Notes: generated by a model not told the origin, from the sequence alone. 64,000 nucleotides of DNA from FEN-1219 sp036563665 (GCA_036563665.1 DATCLY010000075.1:76873-140872), one strand, 5' to 3'; counted from the stretch's first letter, positions 44,751 through 54,244 are shown. Translations and numbers: made by a program.

Positions 44751-46448
44751 ATGGTCACCGAATCCGTGCCGGTCGGGGACGCGACCGCAGTCGAGCCGCG
44801 GGCGTCGTGGATGCCGCTGGTCGTGATCGCCGCGACGCAGATCCTCATGGTGTTCAACGTCTCCACCCTGCAGGTGTCGATCGAGGCCATCTCCTCGAGC
44901 TTCGACGTGCCGGCCACGAGCATCGCCACCGCGATCGTCACGTATGCGCTCGTGGTGGCCGGATCGATCCTGCTCGCCGCCCGCATCGTCGAGATCTACG
45001 GATCGCGGCTCGTGTTCCGCACAGGCGTGGCGCTCTTTGGCGCGGCTATGGCGGTGATGGCCGTAAGCCCCGGCATGGCCATCGCCGTCATCGCGCAGGT
45101 CGTAGCAGGCGCAGCCGCCGCCCTGCTCGTGCCGACGCTGGTGGTGCTGATCGCGGAGAACTATCGGGGAGCGCAGCAAGCGAAGGCGCTGGCCTGGCTC
45201 GCGGGCTCGGCGGCCATGGGGATCGTGCTCGCGTTCCTGATCGCGGCGCTGCTTGCCGGGTGGATCGGCTGGCGCTTCACCTTCGGGCTGCTGGTCCTGC
45301 TCGCCGCGGGCCTCTACCTGTCGAGCGACCGGTTCGCGCCGCCCACGCGCCGGAGCGGCGTGAGCATCGATGCGCTCGGCGCCGTGCTCGCGGCCGCGGC
45401 GATATTCCTCATCAGCCTGGGCGCGAACAACCTGACGGATTGGGGCGCCCTGCTCGCGGGCCCGGGAGCGCCGTTCGCGATCCTGGACATGTCGCCCGCG
45501 CCGATCATGATGCTCACCGGCATCTTCCTCGGCCAGGCGTTCGTCTCGTGGTCGCGCCGACGGGCGATCGTCGGCAAGCGGCCGCTCGTGGCGCTCGAGG
45601 TGATCGACACGCGGGAAGAGCGCGCGGCGCTCTTCTCGATCTTCGCGATCAGCGCGTTCGCCTCGGCCATCACCTTCCTGATCCCGCTCTACATCCAGGT
45701 CGTGCAGGGACGGTCCAGCCTCGAGACGGCCGCCGCTGTGGTGCCGTTCTCCATCGCGAGCTTCGCCGCCGCGGTGCTGGTCGTGCGGTTGCTCGACCGC
45801 ATGAGCCCGCGGGCCACCGCCCGCTACGCGTTCCTGGCCGTGGCGGCGGGCGTGATGCTGCTCGGGACGGTCATTCGCAACGACTGGAGCGACGCCGCGG
45901 TGATCCTCGGGATGGTGGTGATCGGTCTCGGCGAAGGCGCGCTCGTCACGCTGCTGTTCAACGTGCTGGTCACGGCCTCGCCCCAGGCGCTGGCCGGAGA
46001 CGTCGGCTCGCTGCGAGGCACGATCAACAACCTCGCCACTGGCGTCGGGACGGCCGTGGCGAGCACGCTCGTGGTCGCCCTGCTCGGCTCCACCGTGCAT
46101 CGCGAGCTGGTCCACAACGACGTCATTCCGCTCGCGCTCAAGACGGAGATCAACCTCGACAGGGTGGCGTTCGTGAGCAACGAGCAGCTCCGAAGCCGCC
46201 TCGCGCTGACGGCGGCGATCCCGGAGCAGGTCGCGGAGGCGGAGCGCATCAACACGGACGCGCGGCTGCTGGCGCTCAAGGTCACCTTCTACGGGCTCGC
46301 GGGGCTCGCACTGCTCGCCTACTTCCCCGCGGGGGCGCTGCCCGGTCGGGTTCGCGTCGCCGCGGAAGGGGGCGAGGACACGGCTCGGAGGCGCGCAGGG
46401 CGCGAGAGCCCCGCAGGCTCCGCGCCCGCAGGAGACGCGGCCGCCTAG
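44751..46448 (+). CDS. MFS transporter, DHA2-like (copy 1 of a tandem pair)
   Basis: 565-residue 14-TM-type major facilitator. Helix 1 VVIAATQILMVFNVSTLQVSIEAI, motif A region ARIVEIYGSRLVFRTG, motif C-like GSAAMGIVLAFLIAALLAGWIGWRFTFG, later IFAISAFASAITFLIPLYIQVVQGRSS. A C-terminal periplasmic/cytoplasmic segment (NLDRVAFVSNEQLRSRL, EQVAEAERINTDARLLALK) is shared with the next gene. ATG 44751 is preferred over ATG 44715 because the N-terminus then lines up with copy 2. Substrate unknown; DHA2 members are often drug exporters. Confidence 0.85.
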   Translation: MVTESVPVGDATAVEPRASWMPLVVIAATQILMVFNVSTLQVSIEAISSSFDVPATSIATAIVTYALVVAGSILLAARIVEIYGSRLVFRTGVALFGAAMAVMAVSPGMAIAVIAQVVAGAAAALLVPTLVVLIAENYRGAQQAKALAWLAGSAAMGIVLAFLIAALLAGWIGWRFTFGLLVLLAAGLYLSSDRFAPPTRRSGVSIDALGAVLAAAAIFLISLGANNLTDWGALLAGPGAPFAILDMSPAPIMMLTGIFLGQAFVSWSRRRAIVGKRPLVALEVIDTREERAALFSIFAISAFASAITFLIPLYIQVVQGRSSLETAAAVVPFSIASFAAAVLVVRLLDRMSPRATARYAFLAVAAGVMLLGTVIRNDWSDAAVILGMVVIGLGEGALVTLLFNVLVTASPQALAGDVGSLRGTINNLATGVGTAVASTLVVALLGSTVHRELVHNDVIPLALKTEINLDRVAFVSNEQLRSRLALTAAIPEQVAEAERINTDARLLALKVTFYGLAGLALLAYFPAGALPGRVRVAAEGGEDTARRRAGRESPAGSAPAGDAAA

Positions 46449-46464
46449 ACGCGCAAGGGACGGC

Positions 46465-48093
46465 GTGGCGACGCAACCGGCATCCCGCGCGCACGCCGCC
46501 GCGGGCGAGCGTGCGTCGTGGCTCCCGTTGATCGCCATCGGCGCCGCGCAAGTCGTGCTGATCTTCAACGTGACGGCGCTGAAGGTGTCGATCGACGCCA
46601 TCGCCGATGCTTTGAGCCTGCCCGCGAGCACGCTGAAGACCGCGATCGTCGTCTATTTCGGAGTGGCGGCCGCACTGACGCTGCCCGGCGCGAAGCTCGG
46701 CGCGGCGCTGGGTCCGCGCCCTGTGTTCCGCGCCGCGATGGCGCTCTTCGCCGTCGCCATGGCGGCCATGGCGGCGAGCGGCGGCGCGTTCGCGTTGATC
46801 GCCGCCCAGGTCGGCGCCGGAATCGCGAGCGCCGCGCTGGTGCCGGCGCTCGTCGCGCTCGTGGCGAGCGAATACCGCGACGCCCAGCGAGCGAGGGCGC
46901 TGGGCTGGCTCGGCGCGCTGCAGGCCATGGGCATCGTCCCGGGCATCGCCGTCGCCGGCGCCCTGGCCACATGGCCGGGGTGGCGGTACACCTTCGGCGC
47001 GCTCGCCGTGGCCGCGGCGCTCGTCTGCCTGCTCGGCGGCAGGCTCGCTTCGCACCACCGGCGCTCGGCCGAAGGCTTCGACGTCGTCGGCGCGGCGCTC
47101 GTGGCCGCAGCGGTGCTCGCGATCGGCATCGGCGCGGACAAGCTGCTCGAGTGGGGCGTGCTGCGCGCCGCGCCCGCCGCACCGGCCAGCGTGGCCGCCA
47201 TCTCTCCGGCGCTGATCGTGATGGCGGCCGGCGCGCTGCTCATGAAGGGATTCGTGTCGTGGGAATGGAAATGCCGCGCGCGGGGGCGACCGCTGCTGCT
47301 CGCGCCGGAGGTGCTCGCCACGCCGACGAAACGCTCCACTCTGCTGTCGATCTTCGCCATCGGCCTGATCGGCGCGGGGTTCACGTTCCTGATCCCGCTC
47401 TACATCGAGGTGGTCCAGGGCCGCAGCAGCGTCTACACGGCGCTGGCGCTGATGCCGTTCGCGCTCGCGGGCTTCGTGGCCGCCCTGGCCGTGGGCCGAT
47501 TGCGCGCGCGGGGCGCGCCGTTGCGCGTGGTGCGCTACGGGTTTCTGGTCGTGGCGGCCGGCGCGGCGCTGCTGGGCGTGACGGTGCGCAACGATTGGAG
47601 CGACGCGATGGTGATCGCGGGGCTCGCCCTGGCGGGGCTCGGCGAAGGCGCGTTGACGACGTACCTGTTCGACGCGCTCGTCGCGCGAGCCCCGCGGCCG
47701 CTCGCCGACGACGTCGCGCCGCTCTGCGGGGCGGCCAGCAGCCTCGCGGCGGGCGTCGGCACGGCGTTGATGGGAGCGCTCGCGATCGCCCTGCTGGGCG
47801 CGAACGTTCACCGCGAGCTGGCCGCGAATCCGGCGATTCACGAGGCGCTCAGGGTGGAGGTCAACCTCGACAGCGTGCGGTTCGTGAGCAACGATCGGCT
47901 GCGCGCGGTGCTCGCTCGAACGGCCGCGACCCCCGAGCAGGTGGAGGAGGCGGTGCGCATCAACACCGCCGCGCGCCTGCGCGCGTTGAAGCTGTCGTTC
48001 TTCGCGCTGGCACTGTTCGCGGCGATCGCGTTCCTCCCCGCCCGGCGTGTGCCGACGCTCGCTTCCGCGCCGCCGGCCGCCGGGCCGTGGTGA
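46465..48093 (+). CDS. MFS transporter, DHA2-like (copy 2 of a tandem pair)
   Basis: 542-residue paralogue of the preceding gene, from a GTG start 16 bp after its stop. Matching segments run the whole length: ASWLPLIAIGAAQVVLIFNVTALKVSI against ASWMPLVVIAATQILMVFNVS, IPLYIEVVQGRSSVYTALALMPF, VRNDWSDAMVIAGLALAGLGEGAL, NLDSVRFVSNDRLRAVLA. A local duplication is clear. Its TGA overlaps the GTG of the next gene. The two may form a heteromer or have diverged in substrate. Confidence 0.87.
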   Translation: MATQPASRAHAAAGERASWLPLIAIGAAQVVLIFNVTALKVSIDAIADALSLPASTLKTAIVVYFGVAAALTLPGAKLGAALGPRPVFRAAMALFAVAMAAMAASGGAFALIAAQVGAGIASAALVPALVALVASEYRDAQRARALGWLGALQAMGIVPGIAVAGALATWPGWRYTFGALAVAAALVCLLGGRLASHHRRSAEGFDVVGAALVAAAVLAIGIGADKLLEWGVLRAAPAAPASVAAISPALIVMAAGALLMKGFVSWEWKCRARGRPLLLAPEVLATPTKRSTLLSIFAIGLIGAGFTFLIPLYIEVVQGRSSVYTALALMPFALAGFVAALAVGRLRARGAPLRVVRYGFLVVAAGAALLGVTVRNDWSDAMVIAGLALAGLGEGALTTYLFDALVARAPRPLADDVAPLCGAASSLAAGVGTALMGALAIALLGANVHRELAANPAIHEALRVEVNLDSVRFVSNDRLRAVLARTAATPEQVEEAVRINTAARLRALKLSFFALALFAAIAFLPARRVPTLASAPPAAGPW

Positions 48094-49025
48094 GCCCGCG
48101 GCGCCCGCCACGTGGCCGAACGTCGCATTCGGGCGGCGTACGCTCCCTCCTGCGCGCCGCCTGGGTCGAGTACGAGCGCGATCGCGCCCGCTATCTGGCC
48201 GTCGCCATGGTGTACTACGCCCTGGTCTCGCTGGTGCCGCTGCTCCTGCTGCTGCTGTCGGCGCTCGGCCTGCTGCTGCGCTTTTCCGTGAGCGCCGCCG
48301 AGGTCGAGCAGCAGGTGCTGCTCGCCGTCGAAGCGAGCTTCGGCGCCGAGCTGCGCGGCAGCGTCGAGCGGGCCCTGAGCTCGCTGCAGGAGCAGTCGAT
48401 CGCCGCGATGGCCGTGAGCCTCGCGGGGCTCGTGCTGACCGCCTCGGTGCTGTTTCGCCAGTTGCGGGTGGGCTTCCGCGCGATCTGGGGGCTCGATCCG
48501 CCGCTGATCGCGGGATCCCTGCGCGCCGCGATGCGCGCGACGCTGGTGGAACGCATCGTCGCATTCGCCATGGTGCTGGGCGGCGGCGTGCTGCTGGTGG
48601 TGGCGATCGCACTGATCACCGTGAGCCAATGGTTCGATCGCTGGCTCGGCACGCTGCCGCTCGTCGGGGTGGCCGCCGGATGGCTGCCGGCCGCGGGGAG
48701 CTCGCTGCTGCTCGCCGCCATCACGTTCACCGTGCTGTTCAAGGTCCTGCCCCCGGTGCGCGTGCGCTGGCGCGACATAGGGCTCGCCGTGCTGCTCTGC
48801 GCTTCTGCCTGGGTCGCCGCCGGCGAGCTCCTGGCCCTCTCCGGCGACCTGTTCGGCGCTTCGAGCGTCGCGGGAGCACTCGGCTCGCTGCTCGCGGCGA
48901 TGCTGTGGCTGAACGCGGTGAGTCAGCTGCTGTTCTTCGGCGCCGAGGTGTGCAAGGTCTCCGCGGCGCGAGGCCGCCCGGAGCGGCCAGGGTCGCCGGG
49001 GGACGACGGCCGGTCCGCAGCATGA
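48090..49025 (+). CDS. YihY/BrkB family inner-membrane protein
   Basis: 311 residues from a GTG that overlaps the previous stop (GTGA). Family features: AAWVEYERDRARYLAVAMVYYALVSLVPLLLLL, SVSAAEVEQQVLLAVEASFG, a central LFRQLRVGFRAIWG, and the C-terminal RWRDIGLAVLLCASAWVAAGEL and LLAAMLWLNAVSQLLFFGAEVCKV helices. Six TM segments. YihY/UPF0761 proteins were once named ribonuclease BN; their role is unclear. Overlap with the MFS pair suggests cotranscription. Confidence 0.9.
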   Translation: MSPRRPPRGRTSHSGGVRSLLRAAWVEYERDRARYLAVAMVYYALVSLVPLLLLLLSALGLLLRFSVSAAEVEQQVLLAVEASFGAELRGSVERALSSLQEQSIAAMAVSLAGLVLTASVLFRQLRVGFRAIWGLDPPLIAGSLRAAMRATLVERIVAFAMVLGGGVLLVVAIALITVSQWFDRWLGTLPLVGVAAGWLPAAGSSLLLAAITFTVLFKVLPPVRVRWRDIGLAVLLCASAWVAAGELLALSGDLFGASSVAGALGSLLAAMLWLNAVSQLLFFGAEVCKVSAARGRPERPGSPGDDGRSAA

Positions 49026-49050
49026 CTCGAGGTTCCCGGCCCCGATCGCC

Positions 49051-50838
49051 TCACGGCGGCGGCTCGTTCGGGCCGCGCGCGGCAAACAGCGCCTTGAGGC
49101 GCCGCGTATCGTCGTCGCTCCATCCGCGCGGCTCCGTCAAAGCGAGCCATGCCTCGATGTAGTCGTCGGGCGCGAAGTTGTGGCCGTGGCCCTCGGGCGT
49201 GATGGCGCCGCCGCGCATGTCGGCCCCGAGCTGCAGCATCGTCACGATCGGAATCCAGCGCAGCTCGGGCGATACGTCCGGGCCGCGCGGCGGCGAAAGC
49301 CACTGCGGCGGCCGGTATGCCATGCTCGGCTCGAAGAAGGTGATCGGGTCGCTCGCATACTGCAGGAAGGCGATTCGCAGCGGGCCCCAGGGAACGCCCG
49401 GCATGTAGAGCCGATCGTGCTGATCCGTGAAGCGGATGACGGTGCTGTCGCGAAAGCGCGGCAGCCATGCCGGCGAGCCGGGCACGCGCCGCTCGGTGGC
49501 CCGGCGCCAGGTCTCGGTTCGGAACGGCGGACCGCTCCACAAGACGCCCTGGAACGGGTCGCCGATCACGTCGTAGACACTGAAGGACGCGTCGGAGTGG
49601 AACGCGCCGAGGCTCAGCCCGTGCAGATACAGCGCCGGGCGGCGGTCGCGCGGCAGCCGCGTCCAACGATCGTACACGTCCGCGAACAGCGCTCGCGCCG
49701 TCTCCGCACCGTGCTCGGGCTCGAGCAGCAGCGCGAACGCGCTCGCGAGGTACGAGTACTGCACGGCGACGCTCGCGATGTCGCCGCGGTGCAGATACTC
49801 GACGGTGTCGATGGCGCCCGGATCCACCCAGCCCGTGCCCGTGGGGGTGATGACGACGAGCACGGAGCGCTCGAAGGCCCCGGTGCGCTCGAGCTCCTCG
49901 AGGGCAAGACGCGACCGCTCCTCCACGGTTTCCGCGGAGTTCAGGCCGACGTACACGCGGATCGGCGTGTCGACGTCTTCGCCGAAGAAGGCGCGCAGGT
50001 CGGCGCGTGACGGCCCGCCGGCGATGAACTCGCGTCCCGCCCGGCCGAGATCCTCCCACGCGAGCGCCGAGGCCGGGCTCCCGCTCCGCAGCGGGTCCTG
50101 CGGTTGCTCCGTCTCCGGCTCGATGAGCGCGTCCACTCGCTGAAACGAGCCGTCCACCACGCCGAGCACGGCGCGGACCAGCACGCCGTCGATGAGCGAC
50201 CAGAACGCGGCCGCCGCCGCGAGCACGCCCACGAGCAGCGACACGCGCCGCGGAACGTAGCGCGCGAGGAATCGCGATATCGCGACCGCCATGAGCCGGA
50301 AAGACCGCCCGATCAGGAGCACGACGGCAAAGACCACGAGGGCGAGAGCGGCGATCGTGAAAGGCCGCGAGCCCTCCGACGGCTCCATGCCCATGAGCGC
50401 CCGGATGGTGTCTTGCCATGCCGACGCTCGCCACGCGAAGAACGCCGCGGTCAGCGCGCAGGCCACGCCGACGACGACCCGCCCGGGGCGTGCCACGCGG
50501 CGCGGAAGCGCCGGTAACTCCAGGTAGCGCCACACGGCGCGGCCGAGCACGCCGAGCGCGTAGCCGGCCGCGAGAGAGAACCCGGACACGAACCCCTGCA
50601 TGAGCGCCGAGCGCGGCAGGAGGCTCGGCGTGAGCGAGAACGCGAAGAACAGCGTGCCGAGGACGAGCCCCGGCCAGGAGACCGTCCTCGCGAGCCTGCG
50701 GCCGATGCGCTGCACCCGAGCCGGGAGGGGGCCGGAAGCCGCGAGCCGGGCGGTGCGATCGGGCTCCGCGCCGGCGGCGGAGGCGGTGCCTCTCGGGCCG
50801 CGCGCCTCGAGCTCGGCCGATGGGATCGTGCCGGACAT
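49051..50838 (-). CDS. Alpha/beta-hydrolase family membrane protein (Abhydrolase_9)
   Basis: 595-residue membrane protein with an N-terminal four-to-five-helix domain (GLVLGTLFFAFSLTPSLLPRS, VVVGVACALTAAFFAW, FTIAALALVVFAVVLLIG, LLVGVLAAAAAFWSLI) and a C-terminal alpha/beta-hydrolase domain (IRVYVGLNSAETVEERSRLALEELERTG, PTGTGWVDPGAIDTVEYLH, nucleophile in LYLHGLSLGAFHSD, FRDSTVIRFTDQHDRLY, GHGHNFAPDDYIEAW). The FSLTPSLLPR segment is typical of this family. It probably hydrolyses a membrane lipid or ester; substrate unknown. ATG at 50838 begins the protein; longer readings are not supported. Confidence 0.88.
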   Translation of the reverse strand: MSGTIPSAELEARGPRGTASAAGAEPDRTARLAASGPLPARVQRIGRRLARTVSWPGLVLGTLFFAFSLTPSLLPRSALMQGFVSGFSLAAGYALGVLGRAVWRYLELPALPRRVARPGRVVVGVACALTAAFFAWRASAWQDTIRALMGMEPSEGSRPFTIAALALVVFAVVLLIGRSFRLMAVAISRFLARYVPRRVSLLVGVLAAAAAFWSLIDGVLVRAVLGVVDGSFQRVDALIEPETEQPQDPLRSGSPASALAWEDLGRAGREFIAGGPSRADLRAFFGEDVDTPIRVYVGLNSAETVEERSRLALEELERTGAFERSVLVVITPTGTGWVDPGAIDTVEYLHRGDIASVAVQYSYLASAFALLLEPEHGAETARALFADVYDRWTRLPRDRRPALYLHGLSLGAFHSDASFSVYDVIGDPFQGVLWSGPPFRTETWRRATERRVPGSPAWLPRFRDSTVIRFTDQHDRLYMPGVPWGPLRIAFLQYASDPITFFEPSMAYRPPQWLSPPRGPDVSPELRWIPIVTMLQLGADMRGGAITPEGHGHNFAPDDYIEAWLALTEPRGWSDDDTRRLKALFAARGPNEPPP

Positions 50839-51038
50839 GGAGACTCCCGAACGCCGCCAGGCCACGCTCGAATGCATCATGCGTGCCGAAGATCGATCAC
50901 GGTCCGACTTTGGTCCGATGACGCGCCTCGCCGCCGGATTCATACACTGCTCGGCGATCATCACCGGCGCGGGCAGCGGAGACGGCGCTGCCTTCCCGAG
51001 TTGCCCCGTGCCCCGCGGCAGGCCAAGCGAGGAGCGAC

Positions 51039-51971
51039 ATGGAGAGTCCGGCCGGCGAAGCAACCCCGTACGACGGTCGCAACTACGCCTGCCGCGCCGC
51101 CGTTCGTGCGGCCGGCGCCGGTGTCGCCGCGATGCTGATCGCCGGCGCCGCTCACGGCGTGGACTACTGGGACATCGACGACGACTTCGGCGCGGTCTCG
51201 ATCGCGGACGAGCATTGGACCGTGGACGAGGCTTTCCCGGGCCGCAAGCTCATCCTGGATGGCCGCTACGCGCTCCGCCGGCGCACGCGCGAGCCGTCCG
51301 CCGCGGCCTGCGAGTGCGCGTCGCTGCAGGGGCCCACCGAGCGGATGACCGGGGTCTTCGGCGCGCATGTCCAGTGGGGCTCGGGCGACACGGACGTCGA
51401 GTACGGCGTGCTTTCCTTCGCCGCGCTCGCGTCTCAGCGGGACTTCGACGCTAGCGCCGACGGCTTTCGGCCGCTGCGCGACACGGTCGAATGGATCGCC
51501 GTACGGCTCGCGCAGGACGAGCCGCTCGGCATCGACTCGTACTCGGAGCTCACGGTCGCGCGCGTGGCGCGCACCTGGGGATACCACGCGGCCGGCTCGC
51601 CGTGGCGCTTCACGCTCGGGGTGAGCGTCTCCGGAGGCTTCGCGTGGGCGGACTCGACCGACGAGACCTTTCGCGACGTCTCGAACCTCATCGCCGGCAC
51701 GTGGGTGCAGGGCTCGGTAAGCCGGGATCGCTGGGGCAGGGTGTACCTGGAGCAGCGCATAGTGAACGGGTGGACGTTCAGCAGCCCGGCGCGCGGCGGC
51801 TCGGTGTCCCGCGAGGCGGTGGCGCGCTTCGGGTACGAGCGCGATCTGCCGCGATGCATGAGCCTCGAGGTGTTCGCGGAGAAGCGGTCGTTCAACTTCG
51901 CCGATCCGGACCGCGCCAATCTGTACACGAAGGCCAAGCGCGTCGGCGTGCAGCTCGCCTGCACGTTCTGA
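51039..51971 (+). CDS. Secreted/outer-membrane-like protein of unknown function
   Basis: 310 residues. N-terminal 40 residues contain a signal-like helix (VRAAGAGVAAMLIAGAAHG) after a charged start. The mature part is rich in alternating hydrophobic/polar strands (VQWGSGDTDVEYGVLSFAAL, WRFTLGVSVSGGFAWADS, SVSREAVARFGYERDL, AKRVGVQLACTF) ending in a C-terminal Phe, like a small outer-membrane barrel. Cysteine cluster in ACECASL. ATG 51039 has GAGGAGCGAC upstream. No family recognised; convergent with a DUF481 gene 30 bp away, perhaps a related envelope function. Confidence 0.7.
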   Translation: MESPAGEATPYDGRNYACRAAVRAAGAGVAAMLIAGAAHGVDYWDIDDDFGAVSIADEHWTVDEAFPGRKLILDGRYALRRRTREPSAAACECASLQGPTERMTGVFGAHVQWGSGDTDVEYGVLSFAALASQRDFDASADGFRPLRDTVEWIAVRLAQDEPLGIDSYSELTVARVARTWGYHAAGSPWRFTLGVSVSGGFAWADSTDETFRDVSNLIAGTWVQGSVSRDRWGRVYLEQRIVNGWTFSSPARGGSVSREAVARFGYERDLPRCMSLEVFAEKRSFNFADPDRANLYTKAKRVGVQLACTF

Positions 51972-52001
51972 GGCCGCGGAGTCGTCCGACGGCGTGCGGC
52001 T

Positions 52002-53027
52002 TCAGAACTGGCGTCCGAAGCCGATGCCGAGCCCGAAATCCGTGTCGTCGAAATCGGCCGGCGGATCGCTGTCGTAGTCCTCGTAGAGGTTCACGCTCCA
52101 GTAGTAGCCGCGCACGATCTCACGGCGCAGCGTGACGTCGAGCTTCGCGCGGTTGCGCGACTCGTCCAGGCTGGAGAACACGATCAGCCTGGTCTCGAGC
52201 TCCGTGTCGCCGCTCACCTCGAACCAGTCCCATTCCAAGGCGCCGAGCACCTCGGTGTCCTCCGCCGTGTCCGGCACGTCGCGGTAGCGCTCGCGGTCGT
52301 AGTCCAACCCCGCGTAGAGTGCGAGGATCGTCCGGTTCGTCTGGCGCAGCGTGCGGCCGATCGCGCCGCCGACCAGCCCTCGCGAGCGCAAGCCGAGCTC
52401 GCGGTTCTCTTCGAACTCGAGCATCCCGAGGGCGAACCAGCGGTCGCGCAGGAAGCGCCGCGAGCTCAGCACGACGTCGTTGCGCTGCTGGCGCTCCGCG
52501 TCGTCGCGCCGCCGCACCAGCGAATCGACGGACAAGCCGACGAGGTAGCGCTGCAGCCGGTGCTCGACCTCGCCGTGCAGCGTCCAATCGAGCTCGTCGT
52601 TCGCGTTGAAGGTGTCCAGGCCGAGCTCGAGGGAGCCGCTCGTGCGGTCCAGAAGCGTGCCGCGGATCGGGGTGATGCGGATCACGTCCCGCATCTCGAC
52701 GGCCGTCGCGCCCGAGTTCGTCACGACCACGAGTCGGTCGGGCGACGGAGCGCGGAGCGTGCCGGAGAGCTGCTCGCCGGAGCCGAGCTCCACTTGCATG
52801 GGCCGCATGCTCTCGAGCAGCTCGACGTTGCTCCAGTCGATGTCGACGCGTCCGGCGCCGTCGATGGCGAACGTGAGCTCGCCGCGCGACAGCTCCACGA
52901 CCTCGCCGGTCATGCGGTTGCCGCTCGCGACGACGACGAGATCGTCGGCGGCGACGGCCGGCGCGCTCGCGCTCGCGAGCCATGCGAGCACGCCGAAAGC
53001 AGCGGATCTTCGCATGCGCGTCACCAT
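52002..53027 (-). CDS. DUF481 (YdiY-like) outer-membrane protein
   Basis: 341 residues with a signal peptide (FGVLAWLASASAPAVAAD), an N-terminal beta-sandwich with GNRMTGEVVELSRGELTFAIDGAGRVDIDW (in pieces) and a C-terminal barrel (SGSLELGLDTFNAN, RWFALGMLEFEENRELGLRSRGLVGGAIG) ending in GFGRQF with a terminal Phe. This is the DUF481 layout. Start at 53027; a second Met 4 codons later is equally possible. Role unknown, presumably salt- or stress-induced envelope protein as for E. coli YdiY. Confidence 0.85.
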   Translation of the reverse strand: MVTRMRRSAAFGVLAWLASASAPAVAADDLVVVASGNRMTGEVVELSRGELTFAIDGAGRVDIDWSNVELLESMRPMQVELGSGEQLSGTLRAPSPDRLVVVTNSGATAVEMRDVIRITPIRGTLLDRTSGSLELGLDTFNANDELDWTLHGEVEHRLQRYLVGLSVDSLVRRRDDAERQQRNDVVLSSRRFLRDRWFALGMLEFEENRELGLRSRGLVGGAIGRTLRQTNRTILALYAGLDYDRERYRDVPDTAEDTEVLGALEWDWFEVSGDTELETRLIVFSSLDESRNRAKLDVTLRREIVRGYYWSVNLYEDYDSDPPADFDDTDFGLGIGFGRQF

Positions 53028-53123
53028 GGCAAAGGCTAGCGGCGACGGTAGCGTCAAGGCGCCGCCCCGGTACATAAGCCATTGGTCTTACCGGCGGCAT
53101 GCCGGCGACGTGCAGGGCCGCGA

Positions 53124-53938
53124 TCAGCGCGACGCGAGATGTCGTCTCACGAGGGCGACGAAGTCGCCCGGCCGCTCCTCGGGCAGCATGTGGGTGGCGC
53201 CCGGCACGACCACGTGGCGGTCGCCACCGATGCAGCGCGCGGCGGCGCGCGACACGATCGCGAACAGGGGCGTGTGCGCTCCCCCCAGGCGACGGTCGTT
53301 CGCGGGCGGAGCGCGCGGAGCTGCTCGCAGGTGATGGCGGGCGGCGCGGCCTGCGCGAGCAGCAGCGGCAGCACGCGCGCGTTGTCGAGCTGCACCTCGC
53401 GGCGCGCGGCCGATTGACCGTCGAAGTAGTCGGGTGCGTCGCCGGAGCCCGCCAGGAGCAGGCGCACGCCGCGCGCATGGTCGTGCTCGGCCACGGCGGC
53501 GAACACCGGACCGAACATGGCGTTCGCGTCCGCCTCGAAGGCGGCGAGCTCGGTTGCGTCGGTGACGTACGACGGCACGCCCGGCTCGTACACCAGCACG
53601 CTCGCGAAGAGCTCCGGGCGAGCGCAGGCGGCCGTCAGGGCCACGTGGCCGCCGTACGACCAGGCAACCACGTGCACGTGGCCGCCGACGTCCTCGCAAA
53701 GGGCGATCAGATCGTCGGCGTGCGTCTGCACGCCGAACGGCGGCCAGGCGTCGTCCCAATCGCCCCGGCCGAAATAGCGTTGCGAGTAGGCGATGGCCCG
53801 ATAGTGCGGCGCGAGCGCATTGCAGTGCGGCAGCCAGACCCGATAATCCGACGGCGCGCCGTGCACGAGCACCACCGGCTCGCCCGAGCCCTCCTCGTGG
53901 TACTCGAGCGCGGCGCCGCTGACGTTGCGATGCCTCAT
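53124..53938 (-). pseudogene. Alpha/beta hydrolase, frameshifted at a G/C homopolymer
   Basis: The first two thirds encode an alpha/beta hydrolase: VVLVHGAPSDYRVWLPH oxyanion loop, nucleophile elbow AWSYGGHVALTAA, LVYEPGVPSY. At a run of six C on the plus strand (53281-53286) the reading shifts; the last strand and catalytic His (IVSRAAARCIGG, VVVPGATHMLPEERPGDFVAL) follow in another frame to a stop at 53124. One extra G in the run would restore TVAWG followed by the C-terminal part. A homopolymer error, phase variation or recent mutation are all possible. Start ATG 53938. Confidence 0.75.
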
Positions 53939-54065
53939 GCTCGACCCCGGCTCAGCGTGCGGCGCCGCGCGATTTTCGTGACGGCGACACGCGCTTCCGT
54001 GCACGTTGCACGAAGCGGCACAGTAAGCCATCCGCATTTGGTGAGCAACGCAAAGGAGAGGACAC

Positions 54066-54233
54066 ATGGAAGTCGCACGGCAGCAGCTCGAAGATCAGGC
54101 GGCGATCTGGAACGGCGCGTCGGGACATGCCTGGGTGGATCTGCAGGCTCTGATCGACGAGGTCTTGCGGCCGTTCGAGGACTTGCTGGCCGGGACGGTC
54201 GTGGCACGAGGGGAGCGCCGCGTGCTCGACGGC
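54066..54233 (+). pseudogene. N-terminal stump of a SAM-dependent methyltransferase
   Basis: ATG 54066, preceded by AAAGGAGAGG, encodes LEDQAAIWNGASGHAWVD followed by LQALIDEVLRPFEDLLAGTV and ARGERRVLD, the typical N-terminus of class I methyltransferases of the DQAxxWNGxxGxAW type. It breaks off exactly where motif I (VLDVGCGTG) should follow: only VLDG remains, after which the sequence is the end of the convergent gene. The catalytic domain has been deleted. The promoter and ribosome site are still intact. Confidence 0.8.
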
Positions 54234-54244
54234 CTGCTGGATGA

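Noticed and set aside
42660..46631. 1,323-codon minus-strand frame across AbgT and the MFS genes
   Set aside because: Low-complexity R/E/H-rich translation with no domain; it overlaps three convincing genes.
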